Of a stretch of 64,000 nucleotides of DNA, positions 1 through 11,109 are shown in pieces. The stretch lies in NCBI GenBank assembly GCA_051530055.1, contig CM121341.1, positions 17,794,001-17,858,000 on the forward strand, read 5' to 3'. The position numbers and the translations under genes were made by a program. Source of the DNA: Neoechinorhynchus agilis (Eukaryota > Acanthocephala). The notes under the pieces were generated by a model. It did no database searches and was not told the origin of the DNA. It saw nothing but the letters and a program-made list of their open reading frames with translations. Within the stretch, counting starts at the first letter, position 1. Every line of letters starts with the position of its first letter.

Positions 1-300
1 GAATATGTATAAATTCATCATTGCGCAAAAAATAGACGGATAATTGTTTTTATTTCTAGAACAATAAATGTCCACCAGTTGCTTTGAATTCGTTCAGGGA
101 TAAATAGGCCAACGAATACATGGATACGGTGGTGAAAATGCTAAGCGCCACAAACACAAATTCAAAGTAAGTTCATTTGATGACGTTTCGTATCTATGGC
201 CGTAACCGTGTCCCGTGGTCAGTTGTGATATTTCTTTCAAAATTTTTTATTCTATAATGGGTTCAATTATAAATCTCAGCGAGAATACTACTACTCGAAA

Positions 301-1176
301 TCAATAAAAGTTCGAATGAGAACATTTTGGTGTCCTCATATGAACAGAACAACATCCTTCGTCCTGCTTTTTCGAGTAACCTCTCGATTCTGATCCTCGC
401 GATCTTCTCGTTTCAACACAACATTCTGCGGTGCCCATGGGCTTCCTTTCCTGACTACAGCAAACCACTGCTCTCCTCGGTCCACTTTCCGCCTTACAGC
501 ATATCGGCGATCTTTGTTTGTCGTGGCAACTACAACAAACCAAAGTTTTTCGTTCATGTCGTTCTCCATCGCCGTTCAGCAACATTTCTCTTCGTCCTCC
601 TTTCTGGCTACAACAAACTCTTGTTTTGTTTTCTTCGTTGCAGCAGTCCACTGTCTCCCTTGGTTTGCTTTTTGGACTGCAACAGATCATAGCTCTTCTC
701 GGCCTTCGTTCCTTTTCACGACAATCCTGGTTTCTCTTCGTGTTTCCCGTCTCAATACAACATTGAACGGATCTCCGTGGATGCACAGTCCCTTCGCCGC
801 AGCATTCCACAATCCGATATCTCCCCTCGCAATTTCCGCAATCGTCCAAAGTGCATTTAGTCACACGGCACTCCTTTTTGATTGGCAGAAGATGGCACGG
901 TGCCCGCCAGGCGACATGACCAAGGCAACATGAGTTGTCCACAGGAAAGAGTCCTGGTCCTTTAGTCGCGACGAACCATCTTCCATAAGAATCACTCACT
1001 GTGCGGAAATGTTCATCACGAGAATCAGTATTCATCGAAAATTCACAGCGTGTAAAGATTAATGAAATGGTTGCCATGGTGAATACATAACATATTGTTG
1101 TAAAGAAGATAAGTCCGATTTTACGGTTAATGCAAGGAAAAGCTTTTTTTGAACAAACACGGTAAAAATTGAACAT
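301..1176 (-). CDS. CC-rich cysteine repeat protein, arm 1 copy
   Basis: This is a 291-residue protein that I cannot assign to a named family. Residues about 20-42 are hydrophobic (IGLIFFTTICYVF onward) and could be a signal anchor or uncleaved signal sequence. From about residue 80 to the C terminus the chain is built of short irregular repeats, each with a CC pair set in Arg/Lys/Glu-rich spacers, for example PRRAMICCSPKSKPRETVDCC. About a dozen CC pairs are visible. Such a pattern would suit a disulfide-rich secreted or lumenal protein, or a metal-binding one; both are inference. The reading frame is open in both inverted-repeat arms, and I saw one residue difference between them (His/Pro near residue 94). 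The gene is the outermost of four same-strand genes in the arm. Confidence 0.6.
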   Translation of the reverse strand: MFNFYRVCSKKAFPCINRKIGLIFFTTICYVFTMATISLIFTRCEFSMNTDSRDEHFRTVSDSYGRWFVATKGPGLFPVDNSCCLGHVAWRAPCHLLPIKKECRVTKCTLDDCGNCEGRYRIVECCGEGTVHPRRSVQCCIETGNTKRNQDCREKERRPRRAMICCSPKSKPRETVDCCNEENKTRVCCSQKGGRREMLLNGDGERHERKTLVCCSCHDKQRSPICCKAESGPRRAVVCCSQERKPMGTAECCVETRRSRGSESRGYSKKQDEGCCSVHMRTPKCSHSNFY

Positions 1177-1372
1177 TTAATTGGGCGTTCAATGTATTAC
1201 TTCGGAAAACTGAATTTTGTAATAAAGAGTCAAATGTTGCCCGACGATTTTACACTAAACAAAGCGTCTATAAAGTTGATTTCCATATTTTAGCGCTGCC
1301 CAATTGACTGAAATAGCAGCTTCAGCGAATATTTCATACGTCCCTTCTTTATTTAGTCTCTTTCAAACTTTG

Positions 1373-2126
1373 TCAATCTTTGGGTACAGCGTAATCATAA
1401 TGGCCACAACCCATCGCGATAAAAGTGAGATATATTGATTCCAACTGATTACCCATTGGATCGTTCGGACTGACACAAAGTGGTTGTTTAAATTTTGGGT
1501 TCGAGCTAATAATCACAATGTTTATATTGTAGGCGTTTGCAACTGTCAGAGGCAGAAGATCCCCAAGATCTGTGTTAAAATATCTATCCTTCTTGAAGTT
1601 ATCGATATCTATTTCAAGATTTTCAACAAATGGCGTATATTGATCGACTGTTGCAAATCTAAGAGACAGGACGCTTTCAGATTCGCAGCTTTAGATGATC
1701 GCGCCACTCTTTAATACATTTTAATCGGATATCGAAATGAGTTATATCGCGTTCAACAAGGCCTTTCGCTCGCAAAGCTTCGCAAACTGAACTGAAGAAG
1801 CAGTTACCATCCGCACGAACTTTAATTTGCCGAAGATTGAGTTCTTCTAACAGCTCATCTAATCTCGTTTCGTGTTCATCTTCGGTGTTCGAGCAACATC
1901 GGTAAAGCAACTGCTTTGCTGTAATCTCTTTTTTGTGGTACGCGGAATGGTTGTAAGTGACCACGAGTACCGCATCCTTCAAAAATCTATTTAAATGCTT
2001 GAGAACCTTGCGAGCGGACTTGTGCATTACAAAACTTTTACGTTTTAATGCACAGCAAACCGATTTATACTTTTTATTACTCATATCAGCGCTATGAAAA
2101 GAATGTAAAACTAGTGGCATATTCAT
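1373..2126 (-). CDS. OTU-domain cysteine protease (deubiquitinase-like), arm 1 copy
   Basis: The gene has two exons, 1718-2126 and 1373-1647, separated by a 70-nt GT-AG intron that keeps the frame and gives about 227 aa. The catalytic cysteine block RADGNCFFSSVCEAL lies near residues 99-113. The C-terminal block GCGHYDYAVPKD supplies the expected histidine just before the stop. Between them VANAYNINIVIIS matches the usual OTU strand. Known OTU enzymes cleave ubiquitin from proteins; which linkage this one would cut cannot be told. The N-terminal 90 residues are basic and unlike any domain I know. The gene lies 161 bp downstream of the protease gene on the same strand. Arm 2 carries an equally open copy. 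Confidence 0.72.
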
Positions 2127-2286
2127 GACATTTTCGAAAGTAATTTTATAGCGTCTTTGTTGTCATTTAGACGTATGAACATAGCAGGGATTATAGCGAA
2201 TAAATCATGAACAAGCTAAATTATAATTAATTATTAGAAAATTTCGAAGTAGTGCAAGTTCCTCGGACGATCGCTCACAAGAGTAT

Positions 2287-3972
2287 TTAGATCAATTGAA
2301 AGTATTCTGAAGCTAAATTGCTTACTCCGAAAAACTTTAAGCTGATTCTTTGTATCACAAACCAGCCATTCGAATCCGAATTAACGACAGAAATATCCCA
2401 ACACCCTCGTGGATCTTCGAACCAATGAAGTACTGAAGTAAATGACTGATTCCGAAATCCTTTGCTTCTATCGTCATCATTTAAACGGGATCCAAGAATC
2501 CAAATCGGGCGCTGTTGAGGGGATTTGATTTCAATTGCCAACTTTCCTCTTCGAATCGGCCGCGAACTCATTGGCACGATATTCACTTCTAAAACTAAGT
2601 GTTCCAATTTGACTACAGCGGAATTTGTTTCTTCGCATGCTCGTGTACAAATTCTAGACTTTTTGAAAGTATTCGGTCCTACGGTTTCGAAATCGGAATG
2701 GTTGATTGGAACGTTGCATAAATGCAATTCTGGCGAAGTTTTGTTGCGTAAATATATAGCGTTGCGTACAAATAATTCAGGATTTAAAACTCCATATCCA
2801 AACAAATCGCTAACCCACAATCCAGCCCCATTTTTCCACCAAGCGTATTTTTGAGCTTGGTATTTTTCCTCTGAAGGTTTCCTCGATGACACAACAATCC
2901 GAGCTTGAATCTGTCGATACGTTAAATTCCGATTTTCCTCTAAACCCAGTGCGATGATCGCCGCAACCATTGGAACAGCCGCCGAAGAACCAAAAAAATT
3001 AGTATTGCAGGTTCCATCCGGTCCCGCTGTAACGATGCCATTGGAAGTGCCATCGCCCGTGAAAGCGCTTGTCATGATTGAAGCACATCTCTCAGCGAAT
3101 TTCGGCGTTGAACGGTTCTTTAAAATACCTGCAACTACAATTGAATAAATGGAGTTTACCATTCGATCGACTGAGCAGTGATCAAATCTAAAACCACCGT
3201 TACCCGCGGGAACTACAAAAGACGATCCAATGCCATTTCGACCGAGCTTGGCATTATTGGCTAACATTGCTTCCATTAGCCCGCTTCTATGCTGTACGGT
3301 TTTTCCATCATCTTGATCACCGAATGAAGTGCTGTATACGTCCACTATGGAATTTACGGCAGCAGTTAATTAAAAGTCGAGCAGTTTGGAAATTGGCAAG
3401 AAAAGTCGGTTAATATAGCGGAATACTCATGTGAAATTCTTAAAACTTTTGCGCTTAAAACTAAGTAAAATCAATATTGTATGCAAACCCTACAGTTTGG
3501 CTGTCTACTTCGCCCTTTTGAAGTAAACTGCAAGACTGCCACTTAATCCAAAACTTTGCTCCAGTGATTCGTTAAAGTTTAATTTGCCCCTATGCTTGGC
3601 ATTGATATTAAAATCAACCAATCGCGAATTGTAAGCGATTCCAACAGTACAAAACATATTATTCGGTTTTGCAGCGATTATGCCAGCGCATGCAGTGCCA
3701 TGTTTGCTGTATAAAGTGGGATAGGGAATCAATGTTAAAATGCTGTCTTTCAATTCCGGATGATCTATTTCGATCCCTTCGTCCACAACGCCAATTACCA
3801 CATTTTTCCCAGTGTAACCGAGCTTCCAAGTTCGTTCAATGCTAAATCCGGATCGATGGAGATGCCAACTTTCTGGCCATTTGTTATCATTGAAACGTCG
3901 AAACCATGGCCTTATTTTTATAAAGTCGAATTCGGATAGAATGTAAGCGGTAATTATGTTATTTATTAGCAT
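2287..3972 (-). CDS. Kexin/furin-like subtilisin protease, arm 1 (intact) copy
   Basis: Exons are 3543-3972 and 2287-3344; the intron starts GTGGCA, ends CATAG and preserves frame, giving about 495 aa. The triad is visible: Asp in VVIGVVDEGIEIDHPEL, His in YSKHGTACAGIIAA, the oxyanion Asn in VPAGNGGFRFDHC, and Ser in FFGSSAAVPMVAAI. DVYSTSFGDQDDGKTV is the kexin signature. The final ~180 residues fit the P (Homo B) domain. Known relatives cleave pro-proteins at basic sites in the secretory pathway. Oddities are that no signal peptide or full prodomain is visible before NDNKWPESWHL, and that the calcium-loop stretch between the Asp and His is much shorter than in furin. More 5' exons may be missing, although the crotonase gene ends only 58 bp upstream. 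Confidence 0.8.
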
Positions 3973-4029
3973 TTTAAATATACTCTAAAATTATTTTATG
4001 ATTTTGCATGCGCACAACGGCTTGCTGAA

Positions 4030-4760
4030 TCATCTACCACTTACGCGTTTGAAGATTTGAAATCTTGTCCCTTCTGAGCTAAACGAGTATGAAATTTCGA
4101 GAATTTTGGAGGAGCGAACGAACCAATCATGTTCTACTGAAGAATAATCCTCACTTCTTATTTGCTGATAACGATCAATTATTGCTTTTGCAGCGTCCAC
4201 CGCAAGATCTCGGGAATTGCTAACACGCTGAGCGAACTCAACGCTTTTGTTCTGAAATTCCGTGCAATCCACTTCATCAATGACCCTATTTATCAGTCCA
4301 ATGCTCATAGCCTTGTCACTTCCTATGATATCACCCGACAATATGATATCCAGACAGTTGCAAGATGATCCAATACGAGCACACAGTTGACTAATTCCTC
4401 CAAATCCTGGAATAAATCCATGTTTCGTGATTTCAGGGAAGGCGAATTGTGCATTGGGACTTGCAACAATCATGTCGCAAAGCAGAGCAAGTTCAAAACC
4501 AGCTCCGAGTGCTTTACCGTTGACGGCAGCAATGCTTAGCTTCGGTTTAAGAGATGCTCGCAAGTCCTTCCAACATTCGTGCAGAAGATTGGCTTCTGAT
4601 TTAATATCTGCTTCCGTGATTGCGCTCTTTTCCAATAAAGGTGATCGACTATCGAGTCCAGCGCAAAATATTTTCATTCGTCCTGCCAAAACAATCGCTT
4701 TTATGTTTTCTTGCTTGGTTACATTTCTCCACAGCGATGAAAGATCTTGTTTGACGCATT
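4030..4760 (-). CDS. Enoyl-CoA hydratase/isomerase (crotonase) family protein, arm 1 copy, 5' end incomplete
   Basis: An open frame runs from a good acceptor (TTTATCAG at about 4761) to a stop at 4030, about 242 residues. It lacks roughly the first 20-40 residues of a typical crotonase, which should lie in upstream exons I could not place. KAIVLAGRMKIFCAGLD is the first oxyanion-hole segment, and GKALGAGFELALLCDMIVAS with AFPEITKHGFIPGFGGISQL is the second. Both glutamates used by hydratases (GFELAL and FPEI) are present, so hydration of 2-enoyl-CoA in fatty-acid beta-oxidation is plausible; isomerase activity cannot be excluded. The stop is 58 bp from the start of the protease gene on the same strand. 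Confidence 0.75.
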
Positions 4761-5322
4761 CTGATAAAATAAAGTGGACTTAATCTTCATAGAATCGTGG
4801 TTTTCACGAACATTACCGATTTTTTAGCGAGAATATAAAAGCAGTTGCTTTCACTTCTGGATCTACTAACGGAAATATACTATTTAAAACGGTAGTTTTC
4901 TCTATGCTAATAAAGAAATGAATGAAAATGTCGATAGAAAACATAACGGCAATTTAAGCAATATAAAATACCGCCAAAAGCTAAATAAACGTTTGCGGAT
5001 GAACTTGAGATACAGATTGTTAAATACCATTCAAAATTTAAAGATAAAATTAGTTAAATTGATAGGTCATTATAAAAACAGAATTTTAGCGCTGATGCCG
5101 GAAAATGTTCCATATTTGACCATTTAAATAAGACATTCGAAATGAGAAATCTATGGTACGAAAACATCTAATATTATATATTTTTCACCTACTTTTGGTG
5201 AACTCTGAAATAAATTGAAAGCGGCTTTCAATTTACTCTAAACACTGATGTGATAATAGTTTTAAGACGAGGATTAAGCTAATTAAATTTGCAAGTTGAA
5301 TTATAATTTGTATATTTTATAA

Positions 5323-5679
5323 GATTCCAATATTTAGGTAACTTTATAAGTTTCATTAATTCAATCACATTTTGATCTAAACGCGTCTTAAAGTATGAAC
5401 GTCAACGGTTGGTTTCCTAAGTGTTATTACGGCGACTTTTGATTGCCTATTGGTCTCGCCAGCAACAATACTGGCCGACACGCTCATTTGCGATCTTGTC
5501 CCAGCCGGAATCATAGAATGTTGTATTTTGAAAGGACAAGGAACAAAACTTCTTTCGTTCTGCAATAGAAGAAACTCTGAGAAAATGGGATACTCCGCTC
5601 AAAATTATATCATCTATCACAATTCATTCAACCCAAATTCATCTGTTCGAAGTCTATAATTTTTTAAAACTTAAAGTTA
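5323..5679. other. Intergenic start of the spacer between the two arms
   Basis: No gene supported. This short stretch separates the inner end of arm 1 from the stop codon of the first spacer gene. Short open frames on both strands here have no recognisable domain and no splice context. Confidence 0.4.
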
Positions 5680-7669
5680 TTACGTGTAGCTCTTTTCCAA
5701 CTCGTATAAATCTTCAAAAAGCTTTTCGAACGAGCTCACTTTATTTTGATTTAAGCTCTCGTTTTGTTTGTCTTCAATAACGAATTCGGAACCTGCAGCA
5801 AGTTTGGATAAAGAATTAGCAAAGTCCTTTGATTCGATTGCATCCGTCTCAACCTGCCACCAATCGTTATTTCCACTATCTGAAGCAGTATTCGTGGCCA
5901 CGTTTGGCATTTCGATTTTGTCCATTTCTATCCTTTTTGATTGCGAAGCTCTTAAGTGTAGAATAACGTCCATCCTCTCCAAAACCAGCATCGAGTTAAT
6001 CAGCTTAGCGAATGGACTAGGTGATGCAAATGGTTCGTGGGATAGATACCAGAACCGTAGGATACATTGTCGCAAAACAAATAAGTATTCGAGCTTTGGA
6101 TCATTGGAAAACACGGGTTTCCGACTCTTGCCTTCGTTGTTCATCCATTGGTCAACGGATACACCCAGAAAATCATGAATCGAAATTGGGATTTTAAGAC
6201 CAGTACACAATTTAATAGTATTGATAGGTTTTAGAGGTGGATCCTTTGATGAATCGCCCGATAAAATTCGTGCTACTTCATCAATCACTTTGAATTCGTT
6301 TTCAAACTCAACGTAATTCCGACAAAATACTTGGGCAAACGTACTTTTAGCAGAGTCTCTCAAACTTCTGAAACTTTCTTCATCCTCGTCAAGTTGTAGA
6401 ACTAAAGTCATAATTTCCTTCCAAGCACGAATCGGTCTTTGATCGATTTCTGAATTCTGCCCTTCAGATAGTCTGGAGCGTACTATGCTCTTTAGTTGAT
6501 CTTCTTTATCATATCCTAAATGGAATCGGTTTAAAATATTGGTACACTTTTCACACTGATTGTGGGTTCTTCAAATGATCAGTTATTGGGTATTTAAAAG
6601 TAAATTTAAAAAGAATGTTAGGTTTTTCACGAGTCGCAAATATCCAATGAATCTAGAAATGATAAGCGATTGTGCCGCAGTCACTGAACCGTTTTAAAAT
6701 TTGATTTCTATTGCCGAAACGTAGAGAGTTCGGAAAGCGATTTCGGATGTTTTCTCTATCAATGCACTTAGGATTTTTAGCGACTAGGAACCGAATTAAA
6801 GAAAAGGACAATGAAAATGGGAAGTTCATACCTTGCAATGCAGCCATGGCTCTACTTACAGCCTCTGAATCCGTCACAAGAACCTCATGATAAATTGCTT
6901 TTTCTTTTGCCTCAGGATAAAGACTATCTTCATCCATCCACAATTTGATCGTTGCACTTATATCACCTTCAACTGCGCCACGCAAATCTGCCTTTTCCAA
7001 AGATAACTGTAGCCAACTAACAAAACCATGATTTAACTCGAAACGGATGGTTTTCCCGTTGTCCTCAACGTCCGCATTACAATTAGTGACTACATGATTT
7101 TCGTCCATTTTCAAAATCAATGATGTACATGTAGAAGCTGTGAATGTTATCGGTGTTCCTTGTTTAAGATACTCCGTGCTTTGAAATCGACTTTCCACAA
7201 AATTTGCAAGGTTGGTTCCATGGAACACTAAATAAAAGTCGTTGCTATTCTCCCTCCGAAATATTGAGATGCTGTATAGTCTGCTGTATGCCATAAAATA
7301 GTAAACTGAACTACACAATCCGTTATACAAAGGCGTTTGGTTGAAAGGCGACTCGTTGTTCAGGTCCGAGTATATTTCTATTTGACTCTCACATCGAAAA
7401 AATAAATAGGTTTTAAAGTCCACATTTGCATCAATCGTTACATGATCTTCTTCCATTCGAACATTCGCATCCATGGTATAGTCTTTCCATTCGCGGAGTG
7501 GAAATCGAAGGTTTCTAGCTTTGTCATTCCCTGGATTCTCAGAGGAAAGAGCAAAAACAAGAAATTTGTAGTCCTTCAGATTCTTTTCGGGCGGAAGATT
7601 AACTTCTGCAAAGTCAACAGTTAATAAATCTGATCTAGTTTGCCTTCCATAGATTACTTTTGCTATCAT
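5680..7669 (-). CDS. Unrecognised two-exon protein, about 561 aa
   Basis: Exon 1 (6860-7669) and exon 2 (5680-6555) join in phase through a strong GTAAGT donor and an AATCAG acceptor. I do not recognise the family. Exon 1 is rich in beta-like segments and has few cysteines. Exon 2 begins with CEKC, followed by an acidic/helical region (QLDEDEESFRSLRDSAK) and a low-complexity acidic C-terminal tail. No signal peptide or membrane segment is evident, so a cytoplasmic or nuclear protein is likely. The start at 7669 is the first Met; an acceptor-like TTACAG lies about 17 bp upstream, so a further 5' exon is possible. It is single-copy within the window and sits in the spacer of the inverted duplication, 158 bp downstream of the next gene. 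Confidence 0.6.
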
Positions 7670-7826
7670 GGAACGAATTTTCTTACTGTAAGGGTAAAAA
7701 AATAAATAATTTCAGGTATTGCCTTTCCTTGCGATTTCAGTGCGTTAACATCGAATATATATTTTTAAAAAGAAATTTCATCACGAGTTTAGATAACTAA
7801 AAATTACAAATTTAACGTACATCTCT

Positions 7827-10121
7827 TTAGATGTGATGAAAATTTGTTCCTTCGTCTACTTTATTCCTTTCGGGTTTTTCGAATGGTATTGAAAAAGCCG
7901 TTAAACTCTTTATGCTCGATGACAGATCGTCAAGAATATCTGTGGGAACACGCTCACTGAAAGCAATCGGCGATTCAGTTTCTCTTATTTCTTTATCGAC
8001 AAGATTCTTGATTGTAATTGTGGAAGCCTTCATCTCAATCTTTATATCTGGGTCCCAGAAAAGATCCAGAAGTAAAACAAAGTCGAGGTTAAACCTAGTG
8101 TATGTTGGAGAAATATCCTGCATCGTGGAAATATCATCTTTTGTACAAAGAATACTCAGTTGCGCTCTCGGCATCCATTTAGTTGGCGCTTCTTCGCTGC
8201 ACGATATCAGCTGGGACGACAAAGCACTTGGTTCGTTAAAATCAACCAATACTTTTACTTGTTGGTTATCCGTTTGGGCTTCTTTGCTAATCGCTAATTC
8301 TTGTTGTATCTCATTATTGGGGCACTTGGTGGTCATTTTATTGAGTGGAAACGTTCGAATGAGTACACACTGGAATTGCCCCAAAATATATTTCACAGTT
8401 CCCGCATAATACTTTATGTCATTTCTCCCACATGGATTACTGTGTTGAAAGCTCGCCTCAATGACGGGAATGTCTTCACATGTTGAAGTCTTCAAAATCA
8501 TTTCGGAATTTTCATCGTCTTTTCGCCGACTTGAAAGTCGAGAAATCTCTCGATCAAAAGAACTTGGCATCGACCTGTACCTGCTTGCTTTCTCTTTAAT
8601 CTCCTCGATTCTTGATGCAACGATATCCATCCCATTCTCCAGTTTTATATCAGGTCCAATCAAACTGCTTTTATTAGGATGATTTATCAAAATCCGTAGG
8701 AACAACTGTTCACTTTTCGTGCTCACTACTTCACCTAAAATACCCTCACAAGGAATAAGTATAGTGGCCGCCTGCAGACGATCGGTTGTATAATTTACAT
8801 CATAAACAGAAGATAATCTCTCTGAGTTATCATGAAATAGTCTATGATAATTCTCCGCTGTTAACACCGGAAATCTTTCTACGTCAATTTCCGTCTTTGT
8901 AATGCCACTCGGGACAAACAATCCAAAACGAACAAAGCACTGCTCGTCATTGATTTTTATTTCAGTCTCTTCTTTACCCAACTTGAACTTTGGTTCTATT
9001 GTTATTTCGCTCTTTTGAGCTTCGAAATCAAAATAGAACATTTCATTGGTATCCGTTGTAGGAAACACTGTAAATTTCGGTTGCTGGTATTTATCAAGAG
9101 CAAGTGATGGTTTCATATTTGCCTTTTCACAATACAAATTAGCAAACTTTAACCGTTCGTCTATTTCCTTCATAATGTTATCAATAGAATTGCATAATCT
9201 ACTCAAAATATACAATACACGACTAAGGGGTTTAGAACTAGAAGGATCAGTTAATTTCAGTAAAGCAGTGTTTCCATCACGCAGGTAAAATTCAGTATCT
9301 GGAATCGGAACATCTTGTCCTGCCAAAGTATTAAAAATCCGTTCCACTTGAATTCCACAACTGAGCATGAACAATCGGAATGTTGAGTACGCGTTCTTTT
9401 TGTAAGCTTTGCGAGTTACCATACTTGACTCGGTCCATTTTGAATCTTTATATAAAATATCGGCAACACTGGATGAGAGAAAATCGTTGCTGATTTGACA
9501 CAAGTCCAACAGAAAGCTATCTAAAGTAATGCCTACTTCTATTAGTTGAGCATTTAGATATTCAATCATTTCTTCACATGAAAGTTCTACCAGCTTTGTT
9601 TTATCCTTTGGCGTTCCATCTGACAACCGTTTCCTTTCCCGCATTTGAAAATCCTTTTCCTGATCAATACTATTTCTCAACTCTACTATTTTATCATCTT
9701 TTTTCTCTAAATCTACATTCTGCTCACTTATATTTTCATCTATTTCTGAATAGAACTTTTCAGTGTCTGTTTTATCATCTTCACCCTTTTGTACATTTGA
9801 CCTTCGTTTTTTACCACTGAAGATCGATTCCAAGAAGCTAAGATCATCATCGATATCCAAATCTTCCCAAAATAAATTTTGCCCGATGTTATCTGCAGTG
9901 GGTTCAGAGGGGCTTGTTTTATGGACCTTAACAATGCTGATCAAAGGCGCGACGCGGTTATCCATTTCATCGAAATCAATCGGTGAAAAATCACCATCGT
10001 TAAATTTTTCAATGTGTAAGATATCACTGACTCGTCCCTTTTCAAGCGTATCGGTATCATTCACTTCTGCCACTGAACGTAATCTCAAACTTTGATCAGA
10101 TACTAGCTCCTTACTGGACAT
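7827..10121 (-). CDS. Unrecognised 764-aa protein
   Basis: A single uninterrupted reading frame of 764 codons in AT-rich DNA is strong evidence of a real gene. I recognise no family. Residues 1-100 are acidic with scattered prolines. Residues about 100-170 are strongly charged, low complexity and likely coiled coil or disordered (KKRRSNVQKGEDDKTDTEK). The middle is mixed helix and strand, and the end is again charged. There is no signal peptide or transmembrane segment. It lies head-to-tail with the 561-aa gene on the same strand, so the two may be functionally linked or form an operon-like pair, but no splice pair joining them was found. Confidence 0.6.
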   Translation of the reverse strand: MSSKELVSDQSLRLRSVAEVNDTDTLEKGRVSDILHIEKFNDGDFSPIDFDEMDNRVAPLISIVKVHKTSPSEPTADNIGQNLFWEDLDIDDDLSFLESIFSGKKRRSNVQKGEDDKTDTEKFYSEIDENISEQNVDLEKKDDKIVELRNSIDQEKDFQMRERKRLSDGTPKDKTKLVELSCEEMIEYLNAQLIEVGITLDSFLLDLCQISNDFLSSSVADILYKDSKWTESSMVTRKAYKKNAYSTFRLFMLSCGIQVERIFNTLAGQDVPIPDTEFYLRDGNTALLKLTDPSSSKPLSRVLYILSRLCNSIDNIMKEIDERLKFANLYCEKANMKPSLALDKYQQPKFTVFPTTDTNEMFYFDFEAQKSEITIEPKFKLGKEETEIKINDEQCFVRFGLFVPSGITKTEIDVERFPVLTAENYHRLFHDNSERLSSVYDVNYTTDRLQAATILIPCEGILGEVVSTKSEQLFLRILINHPNKSSLIGPDIKLENGMDIVASRIEEIKEKASRYRSMPSSFDREISRLSSRRKDDENSEMILKTSTCEDIPVIEASFQHSNPCGRNDIKYYAGTVKYILGQFQCVLIRTFPLNKMTTKCPNNEIQQELAISKEAQTDNQQVKVLVDFNEPSALSSQLISCSEEAPTKWMPRAQLSILCTKDDISTMQDISPTYTRFNLDFVLLLDLFWDPDIKIEMKASTITIKNLVDKEIRETESPIAFSERVPTDILDDLSSSIKSLTAFSIPFEKPERNKVDEGTNFHHI

Positions 10122-11100
10122 TCTATGCCAACTGAAAGTAACTAATTTAATGTTATGTAATATTATTCATTGGTAACCATGGGAATTATCCGTACTTTTA
10201 ACAATAAATTTTGCCAAGTGAGGCGCAAAACCTAGCTCGTGATAGAGAGAGATTTAAATTGATATCAGGAAAATTTACAAGAGCTTTCTTCATAAATGCA
10301 TAAATCCTTACAAAATTCAGTGATTTGAGATCCATCCAGTGCCAAAATGCAAACATGAACTTTTAAACAGAACTATATGTTCGCTTTAGTCTGCAATGAT
10401 ACGTTCGCGTCCCGTGACAAAGCAACTCCTCCTATGGTAAATGTCTAAAATATGCTGACCGCGATCAAATATCTTTCTACGATTTCTCGAAGCCTCCGCT
10501 TTTATGAGTTTGTGAATCGATGGCATGCACATATCGTTTTCCATCACATTTCTTCAATGTTTTTAGAGATCACGAATGATTTTCTAAACAACGATGTTTG
10601 TTTACCTTTCCATTGACGGAAATATAAATCTCCCTTTATTGCGACAAGTTGCTGTTCATTGAATAGTATTACTAAACTCGGCCGTTAGAAAAAAGCAGCG
10701 GGAGATCGCGGAATTAATGTAAATGGAAAATCTTTAAATTGAAGTAGGGAATTTACTTCGGCATCTAAACATTGTACATCTAATTTTTCCGTTGATTTGA
10801 ATTTTATTGTACGAATATACGCCAAAAGATGACGACTGCACAATTTTTCATCCTTTTTGCTCTTGAATGAGTTGAACGTTTTAGTAATTTCAAAATTTAC
10901 AAATGGGGAAAAATAATCAGCAAATCATTAACCGGCCCTCTTTTTTAACGAAAAATGATAAGCAGCGTCTCAATTGAACAATGAAAAGAGATGTAAAATT
11001 AAAATGGGAATGCTTAAATGGAAATGCAGATGAAGAGCCTTGATTATGAGCGACGGGCATGGGAAAATCGGATATTATGGAAGAGAAGGGTAAAATGGAA
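10122..11100. other. Intergenic, no gene seen
   Basis: AT-rich sequence without a convincing open frame. It would contain the promoter of the 764-aa gene, but no clear TATA box or other motif stands out. Confidence 0.4.
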
Positions 11101-11109
11101 AAGGGTGAT

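Larger units (their letters stand above)
65..5322. repeat. Arm 1 of a large inverted duplication
   Basis: This stretch reappears as its reverse complement at about 11,855-20,355. Over the outer part the mirrored coordinates add up to a constant 20,419 (for example 301 with 20,118, 1,176 with 19,243 and 2,287 with 18,132), so there are no net length changes there. Differences are sparse single bases. Similarity fades near position 65 on the outside and near 5,322 on the inside, and the inner few hundred bases look more diverged than the outer part. Four genes on the minus strand lie in this arm and all look open. It appears to be the better-preserved copy. Confidence 0.95.

Noticed and set aside
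327-933. Plus-strand ORFs opposite the CC-rich gene
   Set aside because: They are antisense shadows of a compositionally biased coding region, and the arm 2 copy shows the same shadows.
4918-5127. 69-codon ORF mirrored at 12,044-12,253 in arm 2
   Set aside because: The two copies differ at many amino-acid positions while neighbouring genes are nearly identical, and the sequence is Lys/Asn-rich AT-biased, so it is probably non-coding.
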